Below, in pieces: positions 36,080 through 45,166 of a stretch of 64,000 nucleotides of DNA. The translations under genes and the position numbers were made by a program. The stretch's first letter is position 1, and every line of letters starts with the position of its first letter. The stretch comes from Bacillota bacterium (GTDB lineage Bacteria > Bacillota > Clostridia > Lachnospirales > Lachnospiraceae). Below the pieces are notes generated by a model. That model was not told the DNA's origin and searched no databases. It worked only from the letters and a program-made list of their open reading frames with translations. The DNA lies in assembly GCA_023407575.1 (NCBI GenBank), contig JAEYLX010000014.1, forward strand, positions 83,424 to 147,423, read 5' to 3'.

Positions 36080-36128
36080 ATACCCTTAGGGGTATAATAA
36101 ATATATCAGTTTTAGTACTTAACGTCAA
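36080..36128 (-). promoter_or_regulatory. csoR promoter and operator
   Basis: Minus-strand TTGACG (36128-36123), 17-bp spacer, TATATT (36105-36100), then the palindrome ATACCCTTAGGGGTAT (36080-36095) at the transcript start. Same core as at the ATPase promoter; points to autorepression. Confidence 0.8.
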
Positions 36129-36325
36129 CTAAACCTCTAATTTGTTATATTGTGATGAAATGATGGCATCTTCTAGTAATGGTATTATACGTCCATTTTT
36201 TATTTGCTTTGTTGTGATAAAGGAATGGATTTTAATTATACATTCACTGTATAATATTGCTATGTATTTAATTCTTAATTACCAGTAAATACAAAAAGGG
36301 AAGTTTATAGAAAGAGGAGGGTACT

Positions 36326-36850
36326 ATGTGTACAGTTCGTACTATTGTCGTTGTACCATATAATGAAAATTGGATTATTGAATTTAATAAAATTAAAGAT
36401 GAAGTATTACCTGCTATTTGTAACGATATTATTTCTTTTGAGCACGTCGGTAGCACCTCTGTTCCAGGATTATGGGCAAAGCCGATTATTGATATAAACA
36501 TTATAGTTGAAAATATTAAGTTATCATTAGTTATTGAGATGTTATGCAGCATTGGATACATACATGAAGGTAATTTGGGAATTGAAGGGCGTGAAGCATT
36601 TAGATATTCAGATAAACCACATTTAATGCAACATAATTTATATGTGAGTACAAGAAATTCAGCTGAATATAAAAGACAAATGACTTTTCGGGATTATTTA
36701 AAGGCGCATCCTTTGGATTGCATAAAATATAGTGAAATAAAATTAGAAATGTCAAAGAAATTTCCGCATGATATTGACAGTTATATAAAAGGTAAAGAAC
36801 CTGTAGTAATGGAAATATATCGAAAATGTGGAATACAACCTTGGAAGTAA
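36326..36850 (+). CDS. GrpB/UPF0157 nucleotidyltransferase-fold protein
   Basis: 174 residues, ATG with AGGAGGG ahead. The family signature is clear: VVVPYNENWIIEFNKIKDEV near the N-terminus, FEHVGSTSVPGLWAKPIIDI (about 37-56, the nucleotidyltransferase GS...D-x-D-like motif) and RDYLKAHPLDCIKYSEIK near 120. The biochemical role of the family, sometimes fused to CoaE dephospho-CoA kinase, is not established. Single gene. Confidence 0.88.
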   Translation: MCTVRTIVVVPYNENWIIEFNKIKDEVLPAICNDIISFEHVGSTSVPGLWAKPIIDINIIVENIKLSLVIEMLCSIGYIHEGNLGIEGREAFRYSDKPHLMQHNLYVSTRNSAEYKRQMTFRDYLKAHPLDCIKYSEIKLEMSKKFPHDIDSYIKGKEPVVMEIYRKCGIQPWK

Positions 36851-37088
36851 CAATTGTGCCACCATTCAAGAACTACACTATATAACTATATACTAGTATT
36901 GGCAATAATTGCTATTGTATTGTAACTATGCTATTATCTTACATAGTAAAATAATGTTAGATAAAACTGAAAGATTTATTCCGAGATAAGCGCCATTGTT
37001 AAATCAAATGGTATTAAAAGTAAAACGGTATCTCATATCTATCCATTATGTCCGGCGTTTCCATTACATATCTATTAGGAGGATAAGG

Positions 37089-37337
37089 TTGAAAGCAAAA
37101 CAAGCAAGGATTACAGGTATTGTAATGATGATTCTTGGCATATTATTTCTGTTAGTATCACTGAAATGTCAAGGGGTATTTATGTTTATATTTATGTTCT
37201 CTGGATTTTTTGTATTTTTAGCTTCACAAGTGGTGCTTTTTATTTATTGGCGATGCTCCTATTGCAAAAAAATACTTCCTTTTAACGGATCCATTGGAAT
37301 GGAATACTGTCCATATTGTGGTACAGAACTTGAGTAA
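37089..37337 (+). CDS. Small membrane protein with C-terminal zinc ribbon
   Basis: About 82 residues from TTG 37089, picked because AGGAGGATAAGG stands right before it; the frame goes on upstream without a ribosome binding site. Two membrane helices (about 8-28 and 31-54) are followed by a cytoplasmic CSYCKK...CPYCGTELE four-cysteine zinc ribbon. Function unknown. Confidence 0.65.
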   Translation: MKAKQARITGIVMMILGILFLLVSLKCQGVFMFIFMFSGFFVFLASQVVLFIYWRCSYCKKILPFNGSIGMEYCPYCGTELE

Positions 37338-37442
37338 TAAATTATTGATTGTAAAGAATCTTATATGTATAGTAAATGGTACATGCTATTCAGTTGATTT
37401 TTTATATTAATTTATGGTTATAGGTTTAATAAGTGGAGGTAC

Positions 37443-37919
37443 ATGATGGAAATAGAAGAAAATAACGATTGGGGCAAATCCGTAGCGGGAATCGTCATAA
37501 AAGAAAATAAAGTTTTATTAACAAGACATACCTATGGTGGTGGAAAAGGAAAACTGATCATACCCGGAGGGTATATTAAGAAAAACGAGACTCCACAAGA
37601 AGCCGTTAAACGAGAAATACATGAAGAAACAGGTATTACAGTGGAGCCAATGGATATTGTAGGGATTCGATTTAATCTGAACGATTGGTATGTTGTATTT
37701 ACAGCTCAATACATAAGTGGAACAGAAACATCGGATAACTCTGAAAATAGTGAAGTAGTTTGGCTGGACATGTATGAGGTAATTACACGGGAGGATGTGC
37801 CGGATTTAACTAAGAAATTAGTGGAAGGTGTAATAAATAATAAGAATAAAGCCTTTAAGAAGGTTCCTTATAGCGGTACTGGTGAAAATGGTACTTACTC
37901 TTTGTATGGGTTGAGTTAA
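37443..37919 (+). CDS. Nudix hydrolase
   Basis: 158 residues (a second ATG at 37446 is as likely a start). Complete Nudix box GYIKKNETPQEAVKREIHEETGI (shown in part; about residues 40-62) matching Gx5Ex7REUxEExGU, so it should be an active Mg-dependent hydrolase of a nucleoside-diphosphate-linked compound. The C-terminal 30 residues are basic. Substrate unknown. GGAGG lies 5-8 nt ahead. Confidence 0.9.
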   Translation: MMEIEENNDWGKSVAGIVIKENKVLLTRHTYGGGKGKLIIPGGYIKKNETPQEAVKREIHEETGITVEPMDIVGIRFNLNDWYVVFTAQYISGTETSDNSENSEVVWLDMYEVITREDVPDLTKKLVEGVINNKNKAFKKVPYSGTGENGTYSLYGLS

Positions 37920-37976
37920 AAATCAGGAATAAAGTAATAAAAGCTTAAAAAGGTTCTCAGGAAGAAGGGATATAAA

Positions 37977-38732
37977 ATGAAAAGAGTGAAACTAAGTAAG
38001 ATTATTGTTACTGCTATAGTACTTTGTATAATACTTATTGGAATATACTATATTCAATTTACCAGCCTGGGTTATTTTGCAACAGTACCACTGCGAGGTT
38101 ATACGCAGGTTAAGGATAATATATATCTGGATAATGACTTTAGCGGAGATAGTTCTAATGTATTATCGATTATAGAGGAGGCAAATCAAAGAGTAAAATC
38201 ATTTTGGGGAGATATTAAAAGTGAACCTCGTATCATCATTAGTGATAATGAAACAAAGCTTAAAAAAATGGGTTGGACAGGAAATCCAGCATTAACTACA
38301 ACGTCTGTATTCTTTGGAGCACATAGTTACGTTGTAATTTCACCCAAAGGCTTGAATGTTGATGTTGTTGCACATGAATTAACTCATGCAGAATTACATA
38401 GCAGAATACATAAAGGGAAGCTGCTGAATAAAAAACGTATTCCGGTTTGGTTTGATGAAGGTGTGGCGATGCAGAATGATTATCGCGATATATATAATTA
38501 TGATGCTTGGGTTAACGTAACAGATGATGGTAAAAATATTACTGATTTATCACAATTAGAAAGTTACAGTCAATTTTATAATCCAGATAGTAATATTCGT
38601 AGGTATAACTACATAATTAGTAAACACGAAGTTAGTGAATGGCTGAAAGAACATAGTGTTGACGAGCTGATTATATTAATAGATGCTGTTAACAAAGGAC
38701 AATCCTTTCATAAATTATATGCAGTAAAATGA
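37977..38732 (+). CDS. Membrane-anchored putative zinc peptidase (HExxH)
   Basis: 251 residues. Basic N-terminus and one membrane segment (about 9-29) point to an exported, anchored protein. The metalloprotease motif is HELTHAELH (near 138), and a further glutamate lies in PVWFDEGVAMQND (near 162), the layout of gluzincins. The family was not pinned down. The C-terminal part is charged. No partner gene; it is 57 bp after the Nudix gene and may be in its transcript, with the next terminator at 38795. Confidence 0.7.
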   Translation: MKRVKLSKIIVTAIVLCIILIGIYYIQFTSLGYFATVPLRGYTQVKDNIYLDNDFSGDSSNVLSIIEEANQRVKSFWGDIKSEPRIIISDNETKLKKMGWTGNPALTTTSVFFGAHSYVVISPKGLNVDVVAHELTHAELHSRIHKGKLLNKKRIPVWFDEGVAMQNDYRDIYNYDAWVNVTDDGKNITDLSQLESYSQFYNPDSNIRRYNYIISKHEVSEWLKEHSVDELIILIDAVNKGQSFHKLYAVK

Positions 38733-38794
38733 GCAGATACTAACACGAATCAACACATGCAGTATTAATATACTTAGGGTTATTACATTAATTG

Positions 38795-38837
38795 AAAAGG
38801 GTAGTTCCGAATAAGATCGGAATTGTCCTTTTTTTTT
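38795..38837 (+). terminator. Intrinsic terminator
   Basis: Stem AAAAGGGTAGTTCCGA / TCGGAATTGTCCTTTTT with small mismatches and eight T. Ends the Nudix-peptidase stretch. Confidence 0.85.
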
Positions 38838-38920
38838 ATGTAGTGAAAAGCAATGTGGCAAAATTAATATATTTGTAAGTAAATGAATAACTGTGCTAAA
38901 CTAAATATATTTAGAATTGT

Positions 38921-39112
38921 GAAGAAAGACAAAACAGAAAGACAAAACAGAGAGATGAAACAGAAAAGCGAAACAGAAAGACAAAATAGAAAGACATAAA
39001 CAGAAAGACATAAACGGAAAGACATATACAGAAAAACAAAACAGAGAGACGAAACAGGAAGATATAACAGTAAGATGTAATAGAAAACATAGCAGAAAGA
39101 CATAAGAGTGAA
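38921..39112 (+). repeat. 13-14 bp purine-rich tandem array 1
   Basis: About 14 degenerate units of the type AGAAAGACAAAAC, almost free of T. It ends 108 bp before the LytS-type kinase gene. On the complementary strand it gives long pyrimidine-rich reading frames (Ser/Phe/Cys/Leu repeats) that are not genes. The 13-bp period does not fit a coding repeat. Confidence 0.8.
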
Positions 39113-39219
39113 TAGGAATATTATGCATAAAACCTGAGATATATGGCGGTACATTATTGTTAGGTAGCCTTCAGGTCAAAAAATAGCATTATGATTTCGG
39201 TGGGGAAAGGAAGGAATAA

Positions 39220-40998
39220 ATGAAGAGATTTGATAACCTGTCAATACGTAAAAAACTATTCATAGGAATGCTGTCATTTTCCGTGCTTTTAGTTGTCCTT
39301 GTTACTGTTATTGCAGGGGTAATTACTTATAGGACAATGCGAAATCAGTTGATTTATAACCAGAGGATGAGTATTCGGTGGTTACAAGATAGACTTAATT
39401 CTGAAGTAGAAAGCTACTCCGATTTATTTTATAAATTTGAAATTACGAAGAAACTAAAAAATGACATTGTTTTATGGTGTGATACAGACCAGGTGACCGA
39501 CTATTCTGTTAAATTAGACCTTATAACTGCCATGAATGAGACAATCAGTATGGATAAGAATTTAAATTCCATAGAAATCTACAATTACACAAAGAATGAA
39601 GTACTGGAAGCAAAACGCTCTGGCGCAAAAATGAGTGAGATTGATAATAAGCTGGATTACTGGAATCAAAGGGATAAGGAACTTCAGACTAATATTGTAT
39701 TTTCTAAAAATGAGAAAGAAATAGTTGTTTCTCATGAAATCTATAATTTTAGTGATAAAACACCTATGGTTTTGATTGTCATGAAGCTGCGGCCTTATCA
39801 TACAGAAGAAATTCTGGAAGATATTAAGACGACCAATGAAGAATCCATTCTTATTTTTAATGATCAGAATGAGTTGATTTTAGCAGAGTATGGAACCAAT
39901 GCACAGTTTGAACAAAGTAATTTAGATGATATTACGCAGCAATTACTTGGCACAAAGGTGCAGGAAGTTTTTCAGGACGGAAGCTTTTGGTTTCTAAGGG
40001 AAGTAAATGGCGGGAAGCTTCGAATACTAATGACAGTACCAGTTAGCACAATCCTTTCGGCATTAAGCAGTACCTTGCTTGCAGGTATCGCCATTGCGGT
40101 ATTTGCAGTTATTATATCTACTATTGGTTCAATCTTGTTCTCCAGAGTCTATAGTAAACCAATTATTGAACTATCGGCTACCATGCGAACGGTGACCATT
40201 GATGATTTCTCCGATGTGATTGTTAATAAAAGAAAGGATGAAGTCGGTATTTTGCATGACAGCTTCGGTGTCATGATGGAACGAAACAAGAAATTAATTG
40301 CTATGGAGTATCAAAGTAAGATAGAAAAACGTGAAGCGCAGATTAGAGCGCTACAAGCACAAATTAATCCTCATTTTATGTACAACACTCTTCAGGTTAT
40401 TGGGGGAATGGCTTTGAAGAAGAGTGTACCGGAGTTATATACAATTACCACCGCCCTTGGTGATATTATGAGGTATTCGTTGAACTTCTCCAACGAGATG
40501 GTTTGTTTAAAGGAAGAGCTTGAGTATTTTAAGGCATATCTGACGATTCAGAATGAACGCTTCGGTAATCGAATAAGTCTTGAAATTAATATTCCGGAAG
40601 AGTTAATGGATTATTTAATTCCTAAGCTGATTCTCCAGCCCTTACTTGAAAATAGTCTGGAACACGGTTTGTCCAACAAATCCGGTGAGTGGCGAATTAT
40701 ATTAAAGGGTGAATTACACCAGGAGGAAGATTTGCTGTTATCTTTGGAGGACAATGGTATCGGTATCGAACCAGACCGATTAGTTCTTATACAGGAAAAC
40801 CTAAAGAATGAGGCAGAAAAGTCCTTGAAATCCAGCTCACATATTGGACTATGTAATGTTGATGCGAGATTAAAGCTAACCTTTCCGGAGGATAAGTATG
40901 GTATCTCAATTGATAGCACCTATGGAGAAGGTACTCATGTGCAGTTACTAACGAAAGCAATTAGAAAACAGAAAGAAAAAGAAGAAGTATTAACCTAA
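39220..40998 (+). CDS. LytS/YesM-type sensor histidine kinase
   Basis: 592 residues. Two membrane helices (about 14-36 and 288-310) enclose a large extracytoplasmic sensor domain; then a HAMP domain (about 312-365), the His-kinase motif QINPHFMYNTLQ with His near residue 384, and a C-terminal GHKL ATPase (ILQPLLENSLEHGL; LEDNGIGIEPD; IGLCNVDARL). This class controls carbohydrate loci with a YesN-type regulator, which follows 280 bp on, and here a CUT1 transporter and a GH5 enzyme. A good GGAAGGAA site precedes the ATG. Confidence 0.93.
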   Translation: MKRFDNLSIRKKLFIGMLSFSVLLVVLVTVIAGVITYRTMRNQLIYNQRMSIRWLQDRLNSEVESYSDLFYKFEITKKLKNDIVLWCDTDQVTDYSVKLDLITAMNETISMDKNLNSIEIYNYTKNEVLEAKRSGAKMSEIDNKLDYWNQRDKELQTNIVFSKNEKEIVVSHEIYNFSDKTPMVLIVMKLRPYHTEEILEDIKTTNEESILIFNDQNELILAEYGTNAQFEQSNLDDITQQLLGTKVQEVFQDGSFWFLREVNGGKLRILMTVPVSTILSALSSTLLAGIAIAVFAVIISTIGSILFSRVYSKPIIELSATMRTVTIDDFSDVIVNKRKDEVGILHDSFGVMMERNKKLIAMEYQSKIEKREAQIRALQAQINPHFMYNTLQVIGGMALKKSVPELYTITTALGDIMRYSLNFSNEMVCLKEELEYFKAYLTIQNERFGNRISLEINIPEELMDYLIPKLILQPLLENSLEHGLSNKSGEWRIILKGELHQEEDLLLSLEDNGIGIEPDRLVLIQENLKNEAEKSLKSSSHIGLCNVDARLKLTFPEDKYGISIDSTYGEGTHVQLLTKAIRKQKEKEEVLT

Positions 40999-41072
40999 TA
41001 ATGGACAAGCTAAGTAAAAAAATAAAAAGCTATTAATATAGAAAGCAATTAATAGAGCAAACGAAATTGTAT

Positions 41073-41165
41073 AAAAGAAAATGTCAAAGAAAAGTACAAA
41101 AGAAAAGTACAAAAGAAAAGTACCAAAGTGAAATGCCAAAGAAAAATACCAAAAGAGAAATATTG
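41073..41165 (+). repeat. 13-bp purine-rich tandem array 2
   Basis: About seven units of the type AAAAGAAAAGTAC between the kinase and regulator genes of the same two-component pair. Similar in period and purine bias to the array at 38921. Confidence 0.75.
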
Positions 41166-41279
41166 AAAAAATAATGACAAAAGTATTAATGAGTGGCAAG
41201 AGGATTTGCACGAAATATAAATACGTTTACGAAATATAACGGAAGAGGTTTAATGAAACACAAACAGAATGGAGAAGGT

Positions 41280-42389
41280 ATGGGAAATTATAAAGTTGTT
41301 ATTATAGATGATGAACCTTGGACCAGAGAAGTAATCAAAACACTGGCTAATTGGGAAGCCTTAGGTTTGGAGATTGTGGGGGAAGCTTCAGACGGAGAAT
41401 ATGGTCTGGAGTTAATAAGGTTGATGTCCCCGGATATCATCCTTACCGATGTTAAGATGCCGCATTTGAATGGTATTGATTTAATTGATACGTTAAGAAA
41501 AGAGGATAATCATACACCTGTTATTTTCATCAGTGGTTATGATGATTATACCTATATTCGAAGTGCCTTAAAACTAGAGGCAATGGATTATTTATTAAAA
41601 CCGATCAAACCAGACGAATTAAACCTGCAGCTAAGTAATTGCATTAAGCTCCTCGAGGAAAGAAAAGAAAACAATTTATATAATAAAAGCATTGAAGTAG
41701 GATTTCTTAATTCTATATGGGCTAATAAATTCTATGCATTAAGAGACAATTTATCGGATGCTCTTAAGTCCTTTGATTCTGCTGTTATTAGGTTAAAATG
41801 CGAAGAAATCTATGAGTTAGTAATCAAAAATGAAGGTGCAGAGGTTTCAAAAGAGGTAAATGTCTGTATCTACTACACACTGATGAATACCCTTGAGAAC
41901 TTCATACTTAGCAGAGAATTTGAGGTCCGAGAAATCTTAAAGGTGAATGATAGTACCTTTGTTTTCAGTAAGGATTGTTCCCTGAAGGATATGATGGAGT
42001 TTATTAAGAAACTTTCCTGTACCGCGACAGAACAGATAAAGGAACATAATCGCAACCGTAATCGACTGGATATAGGCAAGATAAAGAAATACCTGGAGGA
42101 ACATTATACAGAAGGGATTACGCTGGAACTTACAGCCGGGAATTATTATGTGAGCAAGGAATATTTGAGTAAAGCCTTTAAACTTTCCGTGGGAAAGGGG
42201 TTTTCAGAATATTTGACAGAGCTAAGAATGGAGCGAGCAAAGGAGCTAATTCTTGATTATAAGATACCGTTAAAGGAAGTGGGAGAATTAGTTGGTTATG
42301 TGGATCAGGCGCATTTTTATAAAACCTTCAAGAAATTCTTCGGTAAAACACCTGGAGAAATCAGAGGTTCAATAATTGACAATAAATAA
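41280..42389 (+). CDS. YesN-type response regulator with AraC output domain
   Basis: About 369 residues from ATG 41280, with GGAGAAGGT ahead; an ATG at 41253 is also possible. Receiver domain 1-120 with the phospho-acceptor Asp in PDIILTDVKMPHLNG (near 56) and the Lys in LLKPIKPDEL (near 107). A helical middle and a C-terminal AraC-type double helix-turn-helix (about 268-369: YYVSKEYLSKAFKLSVGKGF and LVGYVDQAHFYKTFKKFFGK). It works with the kinase just upstream and should activate the binding protein, transporter and GH5 genes downstream. Confidence 0.93.
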   Translation: MGNYKVVIIDDEPWTREVIKTLANWEALGLEIVGEASDGEYGLELIRLMSPDIILTDVKMPHLNGIDLIDTLRKEDNHTPVIFISGYDDYTYIRSALKLEAMDYLLKPIKPDELNLQLSNCIKLLEERKENNLYNKSIEVGFLNSIWANKFYALRDNLSDALKSFDSAVIRLKCEEIYELVIKNEGAEVSKEVNVCIYYTLMNTLENFILSREFEVREILKVNDSTFVFSKDCSLKDMMEFIKKLSCTATEQIKEHNRNRNRLDIGKIKKYLEEHYTEGITLELTAGNYYVSKEYLSKAFKLSVGKGFSEYLTELRMERAKELILDYKIPLKEVGELVGYVDQAHFYKTFKKFFGKTPGEIRGSIIDNK

Positions 42390-42514
42390 TACCTATAAAT
42401 GAAAATGTATTTTTAGTTAAAATCGAATAAGATTAATTTACCGTATTAGAGAAGGTAATGCGGTTTGAACACTAGTAAGTGTTGACTAAAATACTTAAAG
42501 TAGGAGGGTTTACA

Positions 42515-43855
42515 ATGAAAATGAAAAAAAGATGGGTATCTTTTATCATGGCAATCTTTATGGTATTGTCATTGGCTGCATGTGGAGGGAATGCAGAAGA
42601 AAAGCCAAGCTCTGGATCAAAGGACATAACCAAAGCTGCTGTAGGTTCACAAGATGAAACAAAGAACGTAACAGAAGCACCAGAACCAAGAGAGGCTGAA
42701 CTTAACATTATGATGAGCTTCCCACAGTATATGGATCAATGGGAAACTTATACGAAGCAGTTTGAAGAGAAAATGCTTGCAGAGGAGAATATCAAGGTAA
42801 AGGTTAACCTTGAAATGCCAAGTACGGATCAATATGACAGCGTACTTCAGGCACGTCTTACCGGTGATGACGCTCCGGATCTGTATACCATCCATAGTAA
42901 TAATATCAGTACATATTATGAGGCTGGCTATCTTGCTGATCTATCCGGTGAAGCGTTAGCAGCAAAGATCTTTGATAATGTGAAGAAGACAGTTACCAAA
43001 GATGATAAATTATTGGCATTGCCAATTGAAAGCACCGCTTGGGGTGTATTGTACAATAAAGATATCTTTGAGAAATGCAATCTGCAGGTACCAAATACTT
43101 TAGATGAGCTGAAGAATGTATGTCAGGTATTAAAAGACAATGGCTATACACCTTTCATGTTAGCTTATCAGGAACAGTGGGTACCGCAGCTTATGACAGC
43201 ACTTTCCATCGGAGGCAAGGTTTCAGGAGAGCTGCCTGACTGGCTGGAACGAATGTATGAAGATAACGGTTCTTATTCCGAAATCGGTGACATTTTTGAT
43301 TTGATTGACGTGGTTATGCAAAACGGTACCGACAGAGCTATGGAAGAAGGCAGTGAAGCAGGTAGTGCAGACTTTGCAATCGGAAAAGCTGCAATGTATA
43401 TCCAAGGAACCTGGGCTTCCAATACGATTATGACAACAAATCCAGATATGAATATGGGTGTTTATGCATTACCAGTAAACAATAATAAAAATAGTACTTT
43501 GATTAATCTTTCCACATCTACAACACTTGGTGTATATCCGGAAAGTAAAAATCTTGATATCGCTATGAAGTTTGCAAACTATGTGCTGGATGATAAGGAT
43601 TCAGCAGCGTTGTTCCAGGCCTGTGGTTTTAACCCTATTGCATCAATTCATGATTACGAGACCTCTTCCTGGGTAAAAGAAGCCTATGAATATGTGGAAG
43701 CTGGTCGTGCTTATCAGGATTTAGTGCTACCTAATTCAGTAACCAACGAACAGGGCTTGTTATTACAGGAGTATTATGTTGGAGCGGTTACGAAGGACGA
43801 GATTATTGAAGCGCTTGACAAAGCGTTTAAAGAAGCAAATAAATTAAGCCAATAA
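42515..43855 (+). CDS. Sugar ABC transporter substrate-binding lipoprotein (CUT1)
   Basis: 446 residues from ATG 42515 (AGGAGGG ahead). Lipoprotein signal peptide with lipobox LSLAAC, a Ser/Thr/Lys linker (about 22-50), then a family-1 solute-binding domain (LLALPIESTAWGVLYNKDIF, FAIGKAAMYIQGTWASNTI). Binds an oligosaccharide outside the cell for the permeases encoded 430 bp downstream. With a cytoplasmic GH5 at the end of the locus, a beta-linked gluco- or manno-oligosaccharide is the likely ligand. No ATPase is encoded. Confidence 0.9.
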   Translation: MKMKKRWVSFIMAIFMVLSLAACGGNAEEKPSSGSKDITKAAVGSQDETKNVTEAPEPREAELNIMMSFPQYMDQWETYTKQFEEKMLAEENIKVKVNLEMPSTDQYDSVLQARLTGDDAPDLYTIHSNNISTYYEAGYLADLSGEALAAKIFDNVKKTVTKDDKLLALPIESTAWGVLYNKDIFEKCNLQVPNTLDELKNVCQVLKDNGYTPFMLAYQEQWVPQLMTALSIGGKVSGELPDWLERMYEDNGSYSEIGDIFDLIDVVMQNGTDRAMEEGSEAGSADFAIGKAAMYIQGTWASNTIMTTNPDMNMGVYALPVNNNKNSTLINLSTSTTLGVYPESKNLDIAMKFANYVLDDKDSAALFQACGFNPIASIHDYETSSWVKEAYEYVEAGRAYQDLVLPNSVTNEQGLLLQEYYVGAVTKDEIIEALDKAFKEANKLSQ

Positions 43856-44036
43856 AACAAACTGAAACAAAGAAAATTGTGATATCGAGATAGAGAAAAG
43901 TAATTGTAGCAGTTGTAGATTAGGCATTTAAACTGTATAGATTCAGTTAGAAAAGTAGCTATAATTGACTGAAAATATAAGGCTTGAACAAGCTATAAAA
44001 TTGACTTCAAAAATTTTATGTTAACAGCAAAATAAA

Positions 44037-44162
44037 TAGGCTGGTGCAAATTGTGAGCGAAATATAGAAAGGGGTAGATATCAGATTCCCCACAGGAGGT
44101 TAAGTAACGTCCTGCTGATATCAATACTTTCTAATCGGGTTTCTTTTGCAGCAGCCTTTTTC
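44037..44162 (+). promoter_or_regulatory. Nested RNA structure ending in a terminator between binding protein and permease genes
   Basis: Outer arms AGGCTGGTGCAAA (44038-44050) and TTTGCAGCAGCCT (44144-44157 region), one mismatch, followed by TTTTT. Inside, GATATCAG pairs with CTGATATC, and CAGGA with TCCTG. It would leave the binding protein mRNA in excess over the permeases, or may be regulated. A second inverted repeat with TGTGTCAAAA / TTTTGACACA ends follows at 44183-44255. Confidence 0.6.
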
Positions 44163-44287
44163 ATTCAATAATAAATAAACTCTGTGTCAAAAGAAGAAAG
44201 AGATAAGGTTATAAATCTACACTCTATTTTTAACGAAGTATGAGTTTTTGACACATTGTCTTATATAACTATAAGGAGGTAAGTGGA

Positions 44288-45166
44288 ATGACAAGGAAAA
44301 CCAGAGAGAATTTAAGCTTGTTACTGTTTGTTGCTCCCGCTTTCATTGTTTATTTTATATTTAAACTGTATCCAACCTTTTCGGGAATTTATTATTCTAT
44401 GACATCTTGGAACGGACTATCTAAAAGTAAGCAATTCGCGGGAGTGGACAATTATATTGAGATTTTTTCAGATACAAACTTCTGGAAATCCATGATATTT
44501 ACATCAAAGTATGTTGTGGTCATGCTGATTGTAGCAAATGTTTTGGCACTTACGCTAGCCATTGGAATTGAAAGCAGAAGCAAGGGCAGGGGATTCTTTC
44601 GTACACTGTTTTGTATGCCTAATATGGTCAGTATGATTATAGGTGGTTATATGTGGAACTTTATTTTTACAAAGGTTCTGTATTACATGGCTGATAATTG
44701 GGGGTTCAAATTTTTAGATAAGTCCTGGATTGGTGATCCCAAGTATGCTTTTATTGCAATTGTAATTGTATCCGCCTGGGGAATTGTTGGATATCTTATG
44801 ATAATTTACATGGCAGCGCTTCAAGGAGTACCACAGCATTTGATGGAATCAGCAAGTTTGGATGGCGCTACTACCTGGCAAAGATTTTGGAAGATAACCT
44901 TCCCGATGATTCGGCATTCGCTTACGATTTGTATTTTCTGGACCTTGAATTCCATGTTCCAGGTATTTGATGTTATCTATTCGTTAACCGGAGGAGGGCC
45001 GGGAAGAGCGACTCAATCCGTTGCGATTAATATTTATCAGGAAGCTTTTACAGGAAATATCAGATATGGGTATGCAACTGCAAAGTCCATGGTTTTATTC
45101 CTAATCATATTGATAATAACGGCCATTCAGTTAACAGTTATGAAGAGAAAGGAGCAGGAACTATAA
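44288..45166 (+). CDS. Sugar ABC transporter permease (MalF/UgpA type)
   Basis: 292 residues, AAGGAGG ahead of ATG. Six membrane helices; the EAA loop is LMESASLDGATTWQRFWKIT (about 194-213). First permease of the CUT1 system; its stop codon is followed directly by the next start. Confidence 0.92.
   Translation: MTRKTRENLSLLLFVAPAFIVYFIFKLYPTFSGIYYSMTSWNGLSKSKQFAGVDNYIEIFSDTNFWKSMIFTSKYVVVMLIVANVLALTLAIGIESRSKGRGFFRTLFCMPNMVSMIIGGYMWNFIFTKVLYYMADNWGFKFLDKSWIGDPKYAFIAIVIVSAWGIVGYLMIIYMAALQGVPQHLMESASLDGATTWQRFWKITFPMIRHSLTICIFWTLNSMFQVFDVIYSLTGGGPGRATQSVAINIYQEAFTGNIRYGYATAKSMVLFLIILIITAIQLTVMKRKEQEL

Noticed and set aside
38864..39154. Minus-strand frames rich in Ser, Phe, Cys and Leu
   Set aside because: They are the complement of the purine-rich 13-bp array; several frames are open together, which is a composition effect.
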